Assembly (NCBI GenBank): GCA_963787195.1
Contig: CAWBCI010000026.1
Location: 124,001-188,000 of the forward strand
Source of the DNA: CAWBCI01 sp963787195
GTDB taxonomy: Bacteria; Bacteroidota; Bacteroidia; Bacteroidales; JAGOPY01
DNA: 64,000 bases
Direction of reading: 5' to 3'
This document shows positions 25,800 to 35,517 of this stretch, one piece after another. The notes under the pieces were generated by a model that made no database searches, was not told the DNA's origin, and was given only the letters and a program-made list of their open reading frames with translations. Position numbers and translations under genes: made by a program. Numbering within the stretch: position 1 is the first letter of the stretch; each line of letters opens with the position of its first letter.

Positions 25800-28190
25800 T
25801 TAATATGAAGAATGAAGGTAAAGCACTTTTTTCCAATCAAGTTTTTTTTGGTCATCAGAATAAAGGCAGAGCATATAACTGCCTTCGGCAATATTACCCG
25901 GTTCCCATCTAAGATCCTTCTGTTCAGGGTAAACAGGCATTTCTTCAATCAGCCGGCCTGAAATGTTGAAAATCCGGAGCGTAGCAGGTTCATCAATACT
26001 GCAGCGGATTTTATAATATCCATTTGAAGGATTCGGGAAGATTTCAAGTTTACCTCCGGGGCTGTCCTGATATTCATTTATTCCAACCTGATTATCATAA
26101 ACTGCCAGGACATAATCCCCCAACTGAAGATTGGGTACGTTCAGGTTGCCTATGGACCAAATACCGGCTTTGCTGAATGGAATCGAATGCCAGTCTTCAG
26201 AAGCATCCTTGCGGTAAAGTATCACCAATGAATCTGTCTGATTCAATATCAATGTGTTATCCAGATAATTATTGCGGGTATAGAAGAAGCTTCCACTTGC
26301 CTGAAAATCCTGTGGTATCACACCATTGATCGTCCAATAGCGGTAATCCGACAAACGGAGGCCCGGAACTGCCTGCTTCAGGCTGTCGGGCGGCACCCAG
26401 TTATGCACAGCCTGTATGAAAGCCGAATCGTTTAGCTGTTCTATAGATATCTTGAAAAAGGAGGATGGAAAAGTATATTCGGATGCCGATGTAAACACCT
26501 TGTAACTATCTGTGGTGGCATCGCACATTTTTTCCTCCGGATCGGGGAAGATAGCCACTGGTGCAAACGGTAGCATTTTAACCGAAGTACCAACAGGGCC
26601 TGAAAATTTGACAGTATCACTGAATCTTTGCCAGTCCTGGCTCATAAACATCAGCTCCACGATATTATCATTCCCGGAAAAATCACCACCCTTGCGTTTT
26701 TGTTTCATGTGGATGCTGACCTGGAATTGATCTCCCGAAGGAATAACTTCAAAGGAATCTACAGAATAATGCGGGGTTCCCGGATTGAAAACCCAGTTAT
26801 CGAAGAATCCATTCATATCAATTCCGGAATAAGTTGTCAAAAAATCCCTCATATCATATGAAGTTGCCGAATTGTAGGCAAAATTTGCGAGGTAAGCTTT
26901 AAGGCCTCCGAAAAAGAGACTATCCCCCAAATAAAAGCGAAGGGCCTGCGTACTTGCTGCTCCTTTGTTGTAAGCGGTCATTCCATATGTATGCGACTGG
27001 GGAATATTATTCTGGGGAAAGTAAGCGCCGTCACCGCCGGGAGTATGACAAAACTGCATCACATCTGCTAAGTTGGTACGCATGCTTGTTTTAAACAGAT
27101 CGTAATTATTATACAGTATGGCAGCATAATACATTCCGAAAAATTCGGCCCAGCCTTCATTGAGCCACATTTCATAGGGCGAAGCACAGGTCACCATATC
27201 TCCGACCCACATATGTGAGAGTTCATGCACAAGAATGGACTCATTACCTGTTCCTCCATTTATCATTGAATTCGGAATGAATATATTGGAGACATGTTCC
27301 ATGGCTCCCAGTGCAGTTCCGGTATAGCCCACCCTTGACCAGGGATAAGGTCCCATCAGGTTTTCAAAAATGGAAAGCACCTCTTTCAGATGCACAAAAG
27401 TTCCGGCCACTTTGCTCGAATCAATGGGTCTGACAAAAATATCGACCGGCACTTCTTGCTGCTGTCCCTGGAAAGTATCGGAAATCATCGTATAATCACC
27501 AATGGCAATCGAGGCAAGGTAAGTTGGGATAGTGTGATTAATATGCCAATGGTATGTAATAGTCCCATCCCCATTAATAGTCTTGTCTACCAACAGGCCT
27601 CCTCCAATTGCAGTATAGCCCTGATCTACTGTAGCGCTTACATCATAACCAGCCCGGTCGGTAAAATCGTCAATACAGGGGAACCAGCTTTTTCCAAGGT
27701 TATGAGGGATAAAACTGATGCCCACTCCGAGATTAAATGCATAATCATTCGAAAAGTGAAATCCTCCCCAGTCTTCATGGAATGGCACACCATGATAATA
27801 CATTGTGACTTCCATGGTGTCTTCAATACCTGCCGGCGAATCAAGATGCAGGCTGATCAGGCTGTCGCCCTGGTAGAAATTTCCAGTCATTTGCCCGTTT
27901 AAAAAAACCGAATCTACGCTAAGGTTGATGAGCTCAAGGGAAAATTCCGAAATATTATTTATTTTAGGGACCAGTCTGACAGTGGTAAAGGCTGATATTT
28001 GATGAGAAGTGAAATCAATGGATAATAAATTTATATCATAATGAATTGCATGGATAGTATCTCCCGGAGGAGAAACCAGGTTATTTTCTGTTTTGTCAAT
28101 ATTTTTCCGGAAGTATTGGGCCCGGGAGGTAAAAGAATTGATACAAAAACAGCTAATAAGGATCAATTGTAATATTGCTAAGCGCTTCAT
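25800..28190 (-). CDS. Secreted M1 family metallopeptidase with T9SS domain
   Basis: A 796-residue exported zinc aminopeptidase-like protein. A signal peptide (about 1-24) precedes the N-terminal beta domain. The gluzincin site is HELSH (in VHELSHMWVGDM) with the downstream third ligand in NEGWAEF. The C-terminal 75 residues are a T9SS type A sorting domain (IFPNPSNGYYKI, FNISGRLIEE, EGSYMLCL). It is probably secreted to the cell surface for protein degradation. Confidence 0.9.
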   Translation of the reverse strand: MKRLAILQLILISCFCINSFTSRAQYFRKNIDKTENNLVSPPGDTIHAIHYDINLLSIDFTSHQISAFTTVRLVPKINNISEFSLELINLSVDSVFLNGQMTGNFYQGDSLISLHLDSPAGIEDTMEVTMYYHGVPFHEDWGGFHFSNDYAFNLGVGISFIPHNLGKSWFPCIDDFTDRAGYDVSATVDQGYTAIGGGLLVDKTINGDGTITYHWHINHTIPTYLASIAIGDYTMISDTFQGQQQEVPVDIFVRPIDSSKVAGTFVHLKEVLSIFENLMGPYPWSRVGYTGTALGAMEHVSNIFIPNSMINGGTGNESILVHELSHMWVGDMVTCASPYEMWLNEGWAEFFGMYYAAILYNNYDLFKTSMRTNLADVMQFCHTPGGDGAYFPQNNIPQSHTYGMTAYNKGAASTQALRFYLGDSLFFGGLKAYLANFAYNSATSYDMRDFLTTYSGIDMNGFFDNWVFNPGTPHYSVDSFEVIPSGDQFQVSIHMKQKRKGGDFSGNDNIVELMFMSQDWQRFSDTVKFSGPVGTSVKMLPFAPVAIFPDPEEKMCDATTDSYKVFTSASEYTFPSSFFKISIEQLNDSAFIQAVHNWVPPDSLKQAVPGLRLSDYRYWTINGVIPQDFQASGSFFYTRNNYLDNTLILNQTDSLVILYRKDASEDWHSIPFSKAGIWSIGNLNVPNLQLGDYVLAVYDNQVGINEYQDSPGGKLEIFPNPSNGYYKIRCSIDEPATLRIFNISGRLIEEMPVYPEQKDLRWEPGNIAEGSYMLCLYSDDQKKLDWKKVLYLHSSY

Positions 28191-28265
28191 ATGAAAAGTT
28201 TATAAGAATTTCTAAAATTATTCAAAATATAAGAATATAAAGGATTTAAACCGTCGAAAAATTTG

Positions 28266-28273
28266 TAATTTTG
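28266..28273 (+). promoter_or_regulatory. -7 promoter box of the TolC-like gene
   Basis: TAATTTTG matches TAnnTTTG, 34 nt upstream of the ATG at 28308. It probably drives the TolC, MacA-like and tsaB genes. Confidence 0.5.
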
Positions 28274-28307
28274 ACCGATAAGTTTTTATCAAATCAATCC
28301 TATACAG

Positions 28308-29762
28308 ATGAGCCGCGCCAATAAGCAGTTTCCGAAGTATATCTATCTGTTTCATATCCTTCTGATCGTCCTTCTTTTGCCTGGAACTTACCTTTTCGGG
28401 CAAAAGGAAATGTCACTTCAGGATTGTATACAATATGCCCTTGATCACAACATAGATATAAAAAAACAGGTTTTAACTGTGGAAACGCAGAAAAAAACAT
28501 TAATGCAAAGCAAGCTGGGTCTACTTCCCACATTGAATGCAGGGGCCACCCACGGATATAACTGGGGACAGACGATAGACCGTTATACCAATCAGTTTGC
28601 CACATCCCGTGTAAGGTCCAATAACTTTTACGTTTCAAGTAATTTCAATGTTTTCAGTGGGTTCCGTGATATTAATACGGTAAAACAGAACCAGATGGAA
28701 CTGATGGCCACCAATTATGATCTGGATCTGCTGATGGATAACATTTCAGTTACTGTTGCAGGGTATTATCTTGACATACTTTATAATCAGGAATTACTTG
28801 ATGTAGCAAGGTCCCAGCTGGAAGTCACAAAGCTCCAGGTTAACCGGATGCAAAAACTGGTGGATGCAGGTTCCATGGCAAAAGGAGATTTGCTGAATAT
28901 ACAAGCTCAGGCAGCTACCGAGGAACTCCAGGTGGTAAATGCCGAAAACACCCTTTCAATATCATATCTAAGTCTCCAGCAACTAATAGATTATCCCGTA
29001 AGCTCCGATTTTAAAATAGAAAAACCGGAGCTTCGGCCTATAGAAGCCCCGGAAGTGAGTATCAGGCCGGAAGATGTATATAATATTGCAGTGGATAAAA
29101 GGCCGGAAATCAAGAGTGCCGAACAAAGGTTATTGAGCGCAGAAAAGGGTATAGCCATCGCCCGTGGATATCAAAGTCCGAGCCTGAGTCTGAGCGGTAG
29201 TTGGGCAACAGGTTATTCGGGGGCCGCCCAGGAAGGTGTTGACCCCATCCAGAAACTGGTTCCCGTAGGATTTACCCAAAATACAGGAGACACTGTGCTG
29301 AGTCTCTACAATGAATTTTCCAGCTACAGGGTTATCCCCTTTACCGACCAGTGGAAAAAGAACCAGAACAAGAGCCTGAATCTGACCCTCCAGATTCCGA
29401 TTTTTAACGGATGGCAGGTCCGTACCGGAATAAATAAAGCCAAAATAGGAAGGGAACTTGCCAGTTATAATCTGCAACAAGCTAAACTTAACCTGGATAA
29501 AACCATCCAACAATCCTATGCTGACGCGGTTGCCGCCCTCAAAAATTATACTGCATCCCAGAAAAAAGTGGAAGCCCAGCAGGAAGCCTTTAAATACGCG
29601 GATGAAAAATTTCAGGTAGGTCTTATGAATTCTGTAGATTATAACAAAACAAAAAGCGATCTTACCACGGCAGAATCGGATCTGCTGCAAGCCAAGTACC
29701 ATTTCATCTATACTACAACTATTCTGAAATTTTATATGGGAAATGATTTGAGGCTCGAGTAG
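28308..29762 (+). CDS. TolC family outer-membrane efflux protein
   Basis: A 484-residue outer-membrane channel subunit. A signal sequence (about 1-32) is followed by two repeats of the OEP domain with long amphipathic helices (for example ELLDVARSQLEVTKLQVNRM and the C-terminal QQSYADAVAALKNYTASQKK). The MacA-like adaptor gene lies 50 bp downstream. No inner-membrane permease is encoded next to them in this window. Confidence 0.92.
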   Translation: MSRANKQFPKYIYLFHILLIVLLLPGTYLFGQKEMSLQDCIQYALDHNIDIKKQVLTVETQKKTLMQSKLGLLPTLNAGATHGYNWGQTIDRYTNQFATSRVRSNNFYVSSNFNVFSGFRDINTVKQNQMELMATNYDLDLLMDNISVTVAGYYLDILYNQELLDVARSQLEVTKLQVNRMQKLVDAGSMAKGDLLNIQAQAATEELQVVNAENTLSISYLSLQQLIDYPVSSDFKIEKPELRPIEAPEVSIRPEDVYNIAVDKRPEIKSAEQRLLSAEKGIAIARGYQSPSLSLSGSWATGYSGAAQEGVDPIQKLVPVGFTQNTGDTVLSLYNEFSSYRVIPFTDQWKKNQNKSLNLTLQIPIFNGWQVRTGINKAKIGRELASYNLQQAKLNLDKTIQQSYADAVAALKNYTASQKKVEAQQEAFKYADEKFQVGLMNSVDYNKTKSDLTTAESDLLQAKYHFIYTTTILKFYMGNDLRLE

Positions 29763-29812
29763 GAATTTGTTTGAAATAGATAAGTTTTTAGGATCAATTA
29801 TAAAGATCAGCA

Positions 29813-31153
29813 ATGAAATTATTTAAATCGAAAAAGAACAGGATTATCATCATTGCAGTTGCAGTGTTAGTGATCGTTTTAATCATACTGGCGGTGAATA
29901 AGGGCCGGAACCAGGGAGCTATCAGAGTTACTGCTGAGAAGGCTGAAAAGCGGACCGTCATTGAATCCGTTTCCGCCAACGGTAAAATACAACCGGAACT
30001 GGATGTCAAAATAAGCCCTTATATTTCGGGTGAAGTAGTGGGTTTATATGTGGAAGAAGGAGACCGGGTGAAAAAAGGTGACCTCCTGGCAAAGATCGAT
30101 CCGCAAATCTATATCGCCAATTTTGAACAGGCAAAAGCCTCATTGAACGGGCAAAAGGCCAATGAAGCCAATTCCAGGGCAAGAGTTGCCCAGGTTGAGG
30201 CGCAGTTTGAGAATGCTAAGCTTAGTTACGAGCGGAATAAGAAACTTTGGAACCAGCAGGTTATCTCCCAGTCGGATTATGACGCTGCCGAATCAGCCTA
30301 TAAAGTGGCCAAAGCGGAAGTGGATGCTGCCAAGGAAACCCTGAAAAGCGCCGAGTTTGGCGTAGCAAGTTCCAAGGCGCTGCTTGACCAGGCCCAGGAA
30401 AATCTGACCAAGACTACCATTGTGGCTCCCAGCGATGGTACAGTTTCCAAACTGAGCGTCGAATCGGGGGAAAGGGTAACCGGGGCCTCCCAATTCTCAA
30501 GCGGTACCGAGATCATGCGTATTGCCAATCTGGACGTGATGGAGGTCAATGTAGAAGTAAGTGAAAATGATATAGTCAGAGTGGCCCTGGATGATACCTG
30601 CCTGATTGAAGTCGATGCCTATCTGGACCGGAAATTCAAAGGCCTTGTGACTGAAATTGCCACATCAGCTAATACCACCGGTACCAGCGCAGACCAGGTG
30701 ACCAATTTTGATGTAAAAATTCGTATCCTCAGGGATTCATACAAAGATTTGATTACTGACAGCAGTAAGATCAATTCTCCTTTCCGTCCGGGTATGTCGG
30801 CAACGGTCGAAATTCAAACGGCCACCGTTCATGATAAGCTTACTGTTCCGATACAGGCGGTGACAGTGAGAAAAGATACCACCGGAGTGGTGGCTACTTT
30901 GGAATCAAATATTGAGGCCCCTGAAACTGATCAAAGCATGAAGGAATATGTTTTCCTGTATGATAACGGAATTGCAAAAATGCAGGAAGTAAAAACAGGG
31001 ATACAGGATAATACTTATATCGTAATTACCAGTGGTCTTGATGATGGGCAGGAAGTTATCACCGGGCCCTACCGGGCAATTTCCAAGCAGTTGAAAAACG
31101 GGGACGAGGTGAAAAAAGTTGATAAGAAATTTCTCTTCAGTGAGGAAAAATAA
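29813..31153 (+). CDS. MacA-like periplasmic adaptor protein (HlyD/RND type)
   Basis: A 446-residue membrane-fusion protein. An N-terminal TM anchor (about 9-27) is followed by the lipoyl/barrel-sandwich half-motif YISGEVVGLYVEEGDRVKKG, a long alpha-hairpin (about 100-195), the second lipoyl half TTIVAPSDGTVSKLSVESGE and a beta-barrel domain. It pairs with the upstream TolC-like protein. The usual MacB permease is not downstream; tsaB follows after 34 bp. Confidence 0.9.
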   Translation: MKLFKSKKNRIIIIAVAVLVIVLIILAVNKGRNQGAIRVTAEKAEKRTVIESVSANGKIQPELDVKISPYISGEVVGLYVEEGDRVKKGDLLAKIDPQIYIANFEQAKASLNGQKANEANSRARVAQVEAQFENAKLSYERNKKLWNQQVISQSDYDAAESAYKVAKAEVDAAKETLKSAEFGVASSKALLDQAQENLTKTTIVAPSDGTVSKLSVESGERVTGASQFSSGTEIMRIANLDVMEVNVEVSENDIVRVALDDTCLIEVDAYLDRKFKGLVTEIATSANTTGTSADQVTNFDVKIRILRDSYKDLITDSSKINSPFRPGMSATVEIQTATVHDKLTVPIQAVTVRKDTTGVVATLESNIEAPETDQSMKEYVFLYDNGIAKMQEVKTGIQDNTYIVITSGLDDGQEVITGPYRAISKQLKNGDEVKKVDKKFLFSEEK

Positions 31154-31187
31154 TTGGCTGCCCTTTTAACATTCCATATTTTTAAAT

Positions 31188-31907
31188 ATGCCTTTACTCT
31201 TGCATCTGGAAACTGCAACACAGGTGTGTTCAGTTGTTCTGTCGTTAGATGGAAAAGCGATCTCCTCAAGGGAAAGCAATGAAAAAAATATACATTCTTC
31301 CGTCATCACGGTTTTTATCGGCCAGGTATTGGAAGAGTGCGGGTTTAAACCCGCTGATCTTGACGGGATCTGCATCAGCCAGGGGCCAGGATCATATACC
31401 GGTTTGAGAATCGGGGTGTCAACAGCTAAAGGTCTTTGTTATGCCCTTGATAAACCACTCATTGCAATTAATACCCTGCGATCTATGGCAGAAGGCAAAA
31501 TCCATGAAATGGATGAAAAACATTATACATCAGACAGAAGCATACTCTTATGCCCTATGATCGATGCCCGCAGGATGGAAGTGTATAATGCCCTTTTCGA
31601 GCGGAAAGGAAAAATACTGAGGGAGACTCAGGCGGAAATTATTGAAAATAATTCCTTTTCGGATTTACTCTCAGAAAATGAAATCTGGTTTTTCGGAAAT
31701 GGGGCGGAAAAATGTATCCCCTTGTTAGAGATGCAGCCAAATGCCCGTTTCGATACAGAGATCCAGCCTTCTGCTGCAAATATGATATCACTTGCAGAAA
31801 AGAAATATGCGGCAAAGGAATTTGAAGATGTAGCTTATTTCGAACCCTTTTACCTGAAAGATTTCATGGCCGGAATTCCGAAAGTTAAAGGGCTGTTTGA
31901 TTTCTGA
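31188..31907 (+). CDS. tsaB: tRNA threonylcarbamoyladenosine biosynthesis protein TsaB
   Basis: Partner of TsaD in making t6A37 in tRNAs that read ANN codons. The 239-residue protein has the ASKHA N-terminal strand LLHLETATQVCSVVL and the ISQGPGSYTGLRIGVSTAKGL signature (about residues 64-84). The stop codon runs directly into a tandem GATTTCA repeat. Confidence 0.93.
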   Translation: MPLLLHLETATQVCSVVLSLDGKAISSRESNEKNIHSSVITVFIGQVLEECGFKPADLDGICISQGPGSYTGLRIGVSTAKGLCYALDKPLIAINTLRSMAEGKIHEMDEKHYTSDRSILLCPMIDARRMEVYNALFERKGKILRETQAEIIENNSFSDLLSENEIWFFGNGAEKCIPLLEMQPNARFDTEIQPSAANMISLAEKKYAAKEFEDVAYFEPFYLKDFMAGIPKVKGLFDF

Positions 31908-31938
31908 TTTCAGATTTCAGATTTCAGATTTCAGATTT
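31906..31938. repeat. Tandem 7-bp GATTTCA repeat
   Basis: About four and a half head-to-tail copies of GATTTCA directly after the tsaB stop. Related TTTCAGA/TCTGAAA units recur in the 46-bp palindrome near 39480 and at 49710-49740 and 49975-49990. Confidence 0.7.
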
Positions 31939-31971
31939 TTTGGACCTGAACTATACGATAAATCTGAAACT

Positions 31972-32598
31972 CTAACAGCAGTCGACATCCAGACTTTTCG
32001 CTCTTTCAAATGACTCCATGCCTTCTTTAGCAGAAAAATAGATGATCCCCGCAGTCCCCAGTATATCTATCCATCCCAGATGGAGCCATTCATATGCCAG
32101 GCTGGAAATGAGCAATACCACCGACATATAGACGCAAACAAGGTTGCAGTTGGCATCGGCTGTGAGAGGGGGGGAAGAAAGTTTTTTACCTAGAAGTTTC
32201 TTGAAATAAATCAGCCCGAGCATCAGTGAGATAGAAATGAGTGAGATTATCACCCCTGCTATGGTTGAGTTGGGTTTGCTGCCCTCATAGATATTGAACA
32301 CGATACCCGCGGCAAGCAAAACGGAAAGTAGATAAAAACACCATCCTGTGATCTGCAGAGCAAGCTTTTCAAATTTACTTTTAGGAGTTCCGGGATATTT
32401 TTGAATTCTCAAAATCATCACCGACACACCTATTGCAGAGATGGTTTCAATAAAACTGTCCATTCCGAAACCAAAGAGAGTCAACGCTTCATCTGCAATT
32501 CCGAAATAAATCGAGACCAGACCTTCAGCGACGTTGAAAATGATGGTAAATATAGCCAGTATCTGGGCATATTGCCAGAGTTTTTTATGATCTTCCAT
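31972..32598 (-). CDS. CDF-like/TMEM163-like cation transporter
   Basis: A 208-residue integral membrane protein with about six hydrophobic segments and no cytoplasmic C-terminal CDF domain. Family features are EGLVSIYFG, the TM2 metal-site region FGFGMDSFIE, and LTADANCNLVC in a later TM. The C-terminus ends DVDCC, possibly metal-binding. The start at 32598 is chosen because the promoter box at 32620-32627 lies over an upstream in-frame ATG at 32622. Confidence 0.82.
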   Translation of the reverse strand: MEDHKKLWQYAQILAIFTIIFNVAEGLVSIYFGIADEALTLFGFGMDSFIETISAIGVSVMILRIQKYPGTPKSKFEKLALQITGWCFYLLSVLLAAGIVFNIYEGSKPNSTIAGVIISLISISLMLGLIYFKKLLGKKLSSPPLTADANCNLVCVYMSVVLLISSLAYEWLHLGWIDILGTAGIIYFSAKEGMESFERAKSLDVDCC

Positions 32599-32619
32599 AG
32601 AAAAACAAATCAGGGAAAA

Positions 32620-32627
32620 CAAAGATA
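32620..32627 (-). promoter_or_regulatory. -7 promoter box of the cation transporter gene
   Basis: TATCTTTG on the minus strand, 21 nt upstream of the ATG at 32598. Confidence 0.5.
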
Positions 32628-32767
32628 GATCAAAAATATTCGGGATATTCAGATTTGATTTTAACAGAAAAATGAATTAGTCAAAATATCCATTATTGCT
32701 CTTTAGCCACTATCCATTAAATGTCATCCGGACTTCTCATGAAAAAAATATGTGCTTTTAAAGAATT

Positions 32768-32816
32768 TATTTGTACGAATAAAGTTAAAAAACACTGGAA
32801 TTTATTCGTACAAATA
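32768..32816. promoter_or_regulatory. Perfect 16-bp inverted repeat in a divergent intergenic region
   Basis: Arms TATTTGTACGAATAAA (32768-32783) and TTTATTCGTACAAATA (32801-32816), separated by 17 bp, with no T run on either side. It is the main structured feature of the gap of about 400 bp between the divergent cation transporter and choice-of-anchor L genes. No gene was seen in that gap. An operator or a MITE relic are both possible. Confidence 0.6.
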
Positions 32817-33020
32817 CCTAAAAATATTCCTGTAAGACCCTGTATTTATTTGATTTACAAAAATTAAAATCATCTGAATTCCAAAATATGATGTATTCCT
32901 TAATTTACATGGATAAGAAGCCATAATAAGCCCCCTTGACTTATAAGTCCTTCAACTCATATTTTAGCATCCTCAAATAATTAGATATATCGATGAATAA
33001 TAATTAAAAAACATTTTAAC

Positions 33021-33950
33021 ATGAAAACAATTGTTACCTTTTTATTGATTTTTTTGATGATTGCAGGAAGTACTCTCCAGGCCCAAAATAAAACAAGGGG
33101 CACAACTCCGCCAAAAGCGATGAACGGGAACCGTTCTTCCATTGCAGTAACTCCACTTTCGGGAGCTGTTACAGCTACTACACTGGTCGAAAGAATACTC
33201 GGACCGGGTGTAACATACAGTAATGTTCAATTTACCGGTTCCACCGGTGCAACAACCTCCTCAGCCGGGCTCTTTATAAATGGTTTTGCAGCCGGTATGG
33301 ATATTGACACCGGTATTGTTTTATCTTCCGGTTTGATCCAGAATGCCGTGGGGCCAAATACTAACGGAGGTATTTCTGAATGCTTCGGGACTCCCGGAGA
33401 TGCTGATCTTACTGCATATGCGAGTCAGCAAACCTATGATGCGACGGTGCTTGAATTTGACTTTGAAGCCAACGCCGATTCAATTTTCATCGATTTTGTT
33501 TTCGGTTCTGAGGAATACGATGAATGGATAGGACAGTTTAATGATGTTTTCGCCTTCTTCCTGGACGGGAATAATATCGCCCTGGTCCCCGGAACAAATG
33601 ATCCTGTGAGTGTCAATACTATCAATAATGGGCCTGTTAATTCCGGCCCTTGCACGAATTGCGCCTACTTCGTGGATAATACCAATGCAAGCCACGATAT
33701 AGAATGTGATGGATTCACTCATCATATCCGGGGACGTGCAGCCACAACCCCGGGTAACACACATCATATCAAACTAGCCATTGCCGATGGTGGCGATTGC
33801 GAGCTTGATTCCTGGGTATTCATCGAAGCCTCCAGTTTTACAACCACTCCGGTCGGCCAGGTTCCGATTGCTCCCTGGGCTCTTATTTTAGGAGGTGTAC
33901 TTATGGCGGTATTTATTGTGGTAAGAACCCGCTATTTCGCAAGATCTTAA
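33021..33950 (+). CDS. Choice-of-anchor L surface protein with C-terminal sorting signal
   Basis: A 309-residue secreted protein. A signal peptide (about 1-22) precedes a choice-of-anchor L domain (about residues 50-270) with the motifs TGIVLSSG, FDFEANADSIFIDFVFGSEE, FAFFLDG and LAIADGGDCELDSWVFIEA. The C-terminus is tripartite: VGQVPIAPW, a hydrophobic stretch, then basic RTRYFARS. This resembles the layout of IPTL/PEP-CTERM-like anchors rather than a T9SS domain. A cell-surface role is inferred. Confidence 0.8.
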   Translation: MKTIVTFLLIFLMIAGSTLQAQNKTRGTTPPKAMNGNRSSIAVTPLSGAVTATTLVERILGPGVTYSNVQFTGSTGATTSSAGLFINGFAAGMDIDTGIVLSSGLIQNAVGPNTNGGISECFGTPGDADLTAYASQQTYDATVLEFDFEANADSIFIDFVFGSEEYDEWIGQFNDVFAFFLDGNNIALVPGTNDPVSVNTINNGPVNSGPCTNCAYFVDNTNASHDIECDGFTHHIRGRAATTPGNTHHIKLAIADGGDCELDSWVFIEASSFTTTPVGQVPIAPWALILGGVLMAVFIVVRTRYFARS

Positions 33951-33974
33951 ACTTTTGTTTTCAATCATACAAAT

Positions 33975-34006
33975 AAAAAAGCCGTCCCAATGAGACGGCT
34001 TTTTTA
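33975..34006. terminator. Bidirectional intrinsic terminator
   Basis: A GCCGTC/GACGGC stem flanked by A6 on the left and T6 on the right, between the choice-of-anchor L gene (+) and the acidic protein gene (-). Confidence 0.85.
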
Positions 34007-34060
34007 TTATACTCATGGCCTGCTACTAAGCCCATGCCTTATTCTCTGATAATCAGGGAA

Positions 34061-34444
34061 TCAAAAATCATTTTCCAGACTATCCAGAAACTCTTCATCA
34101 TTAAATTGCTCATAAGAATCATCTTCCGGAATGATGCCTTCAGGCGGCGCATCTTCAATATCCAAATCCAGTATATAATTTTCACCGGCTTCCAGATCCT
34201 CAATTTCAGCATTTTCAAATAATTCATTAACTTCTACCTGGAGATCTTTATACATAATTTCATCGATCCTATCCATTACATCCTTATAATTCTTACTTCT
34301 AACCTCCTTGAGCAATTCCGTAAACTCAGGATCATTCACGATTTCCTCCCGGATATCTTCCACATAATCATTTAAGTCATCATACTCACCATGCTCGATC
34401 GTTTCCCGGATCGACTCAAGGTATTCAAACTTTCGCGTTTCCAT
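34061..34444 (-). CDS. Small acidic hypothetical protein
   Basis: A 127-residue protein with no signal peptide or TM segment. It is strongly acidic throughout (Asp/Glu clusters such as EYDDLNDYVEDIREE and IPEDDSYEQFNDEEF). It looks mainly helical and no family was recognised. It is an isolated gene converging with the choice-of-anchor L gene. Confidence 0.6.
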   Translation of the reverse strand: METRKFEYLESIRETIEHGEYDDLNDYVEDIREEIVNDPEFTELLKEVRSKNYKDVMDRIDEIMYKDLQVEVNELFENAEIEDLEAGENYILDLDIEDAPPEGIIPEDDSYEQFNDEEFLDSLENDF

Positions 34445-34708
34445 AGTTCAATCGTTCTAAGTGATTTCAAGCCTGTCTTTATACCACATAAATATAATCA
34501 ATTTAGATATAAAAAACGAATTTACAGGCACCAATATTGTAAATTTTTCATAGTATCTGTCGGGTACAAAATCTCAACTTTAATATGCTCCGGCTTTTAA
34601 ATATTTTTAACATTAAACCGGGCAAACAGGCTCTAAATCAATAAACTTAATGAATACTTTTTTGTTTTTTATCATAACAAACTTTAAAACTAAGTGGAGG
34701 ACATAAAA

Positions 34709-35191
34709 ATGAAAAATTCAATCACAATTAGACGAATCGTATATTTGATGCTCTTTGGAGCAGGCTTCCTTACATTACAAAGTTGTGTAACCACCAATGT
34801 ATACAAAACCCCTCCTGTTACAGTTCCTGATATTATTCAGATGAGCAAGCAAGGAGTTCCGGCCCAGACTATCATCGCTAAAATGAGAAAATCCCATACC
34901 GTTTACCGTCTGAAGGCTGACCAGCTAGCGGAATTACAAAAAGATGGCGTTTCTTCCGATGTTATCAACTACATGGAACAAACCCATATTGATGCTGTGA
35001 GACATAATCAGCAACTGGAAGACCTGGGTTACTGGTGGCCAGGTTGGGACGGTTATTATTATGGTGGCCCCGCGTTCGGCTGGCCCTATAATTACTGGAA
35101 CTTTAACTGGGGGCCCGGAATTATCTTAGAAGGCCATGGTCATGGCGAAGGTCATGAGGGAGAGGAACATGAAGGCCATGAAAAGCATTGA
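34709..35191 (+). CDS. Lipoprotein with His-rich C-terminus
   Basis: A 160-residue lipoprotein. The signal peptide ends at a lipobox Cys (LQSC, about residue 26). A conserved helical module follows (about residues 40-90: VPDIIQMSKQGVPAQTIIAKM, LAELQKDGVSSDVINYM). Next is a Trp/Tyr/Gly-rich region, and then a tail of His, Gly and Glu (about the last 20 residues) that could bind metal. The ATG at 34709 has GGAGG 9 nt upstream; an in-frame GTG at 34694 is less likely. Confidence 0.78.
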   Translation: MKNSITIRRIVYLMLFGAGFLTLQSCVTTNVYKTPPVTVPDIIQMSKQGVPAQTIIAKMRKSHTVYRLKADQLAELQKDGVSSDVINYMEQTHIDAVRHNQQLEDLGYWWPGWDGYYYGGPAFGWPYNYWNFNWGPGIILEGHGHGEGHEGEEHEGHEKH

Positions 35192-35250
35192 GGTGCTTAT
35201 GTGGTCAATCGTTTAGCTAAATGATTTAATGTAATTTATTAAGATAATGC

Positions 35251-35287
35251 GCCTGTGGTGGATTTTCACCCACTACAGGCTTTTTTT
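35251..35287 (+). terminator. Intrinsic terminator of the His-rich lipoprotein gene
   Basis: An 11-bp stem (GCCTGTGGTGG with its partner, one wobble pair) followed by seven T residues, about 60 nt after the stop. Confidence 0.85.
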
Positions 35288-35517
35288 AACTTGAATTCGT
35301 TCGGATAAGGCTTTACTTGTAATTTCATAATCCTGATTTTAATTTACTTTTCCTGTAAACTTATTTTAGGACGAGACACCTTATCACCTTATCACCTTAT
35401 CACCTTTCCACTTTATCACCTTATCACTCTTCCACACGAACTATTTTCCTCCATTCCATTGCAATACAGTCCCCTAAAGTGTTGATAAAAAGAAAAGAAA
35501 GCAAGACCGATAAATCT
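35288..35517. repeat. Intergenic region with CACCTTAT tandem repeats
   Basis: No gene seen. About 35377-35431 holds repeated CACCTTAT-type units. The reverse-complement version of the same low-complexity motif appears near 43480-43510, so this is a dispersed intergenic repeat type. Confidence 0.5.
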
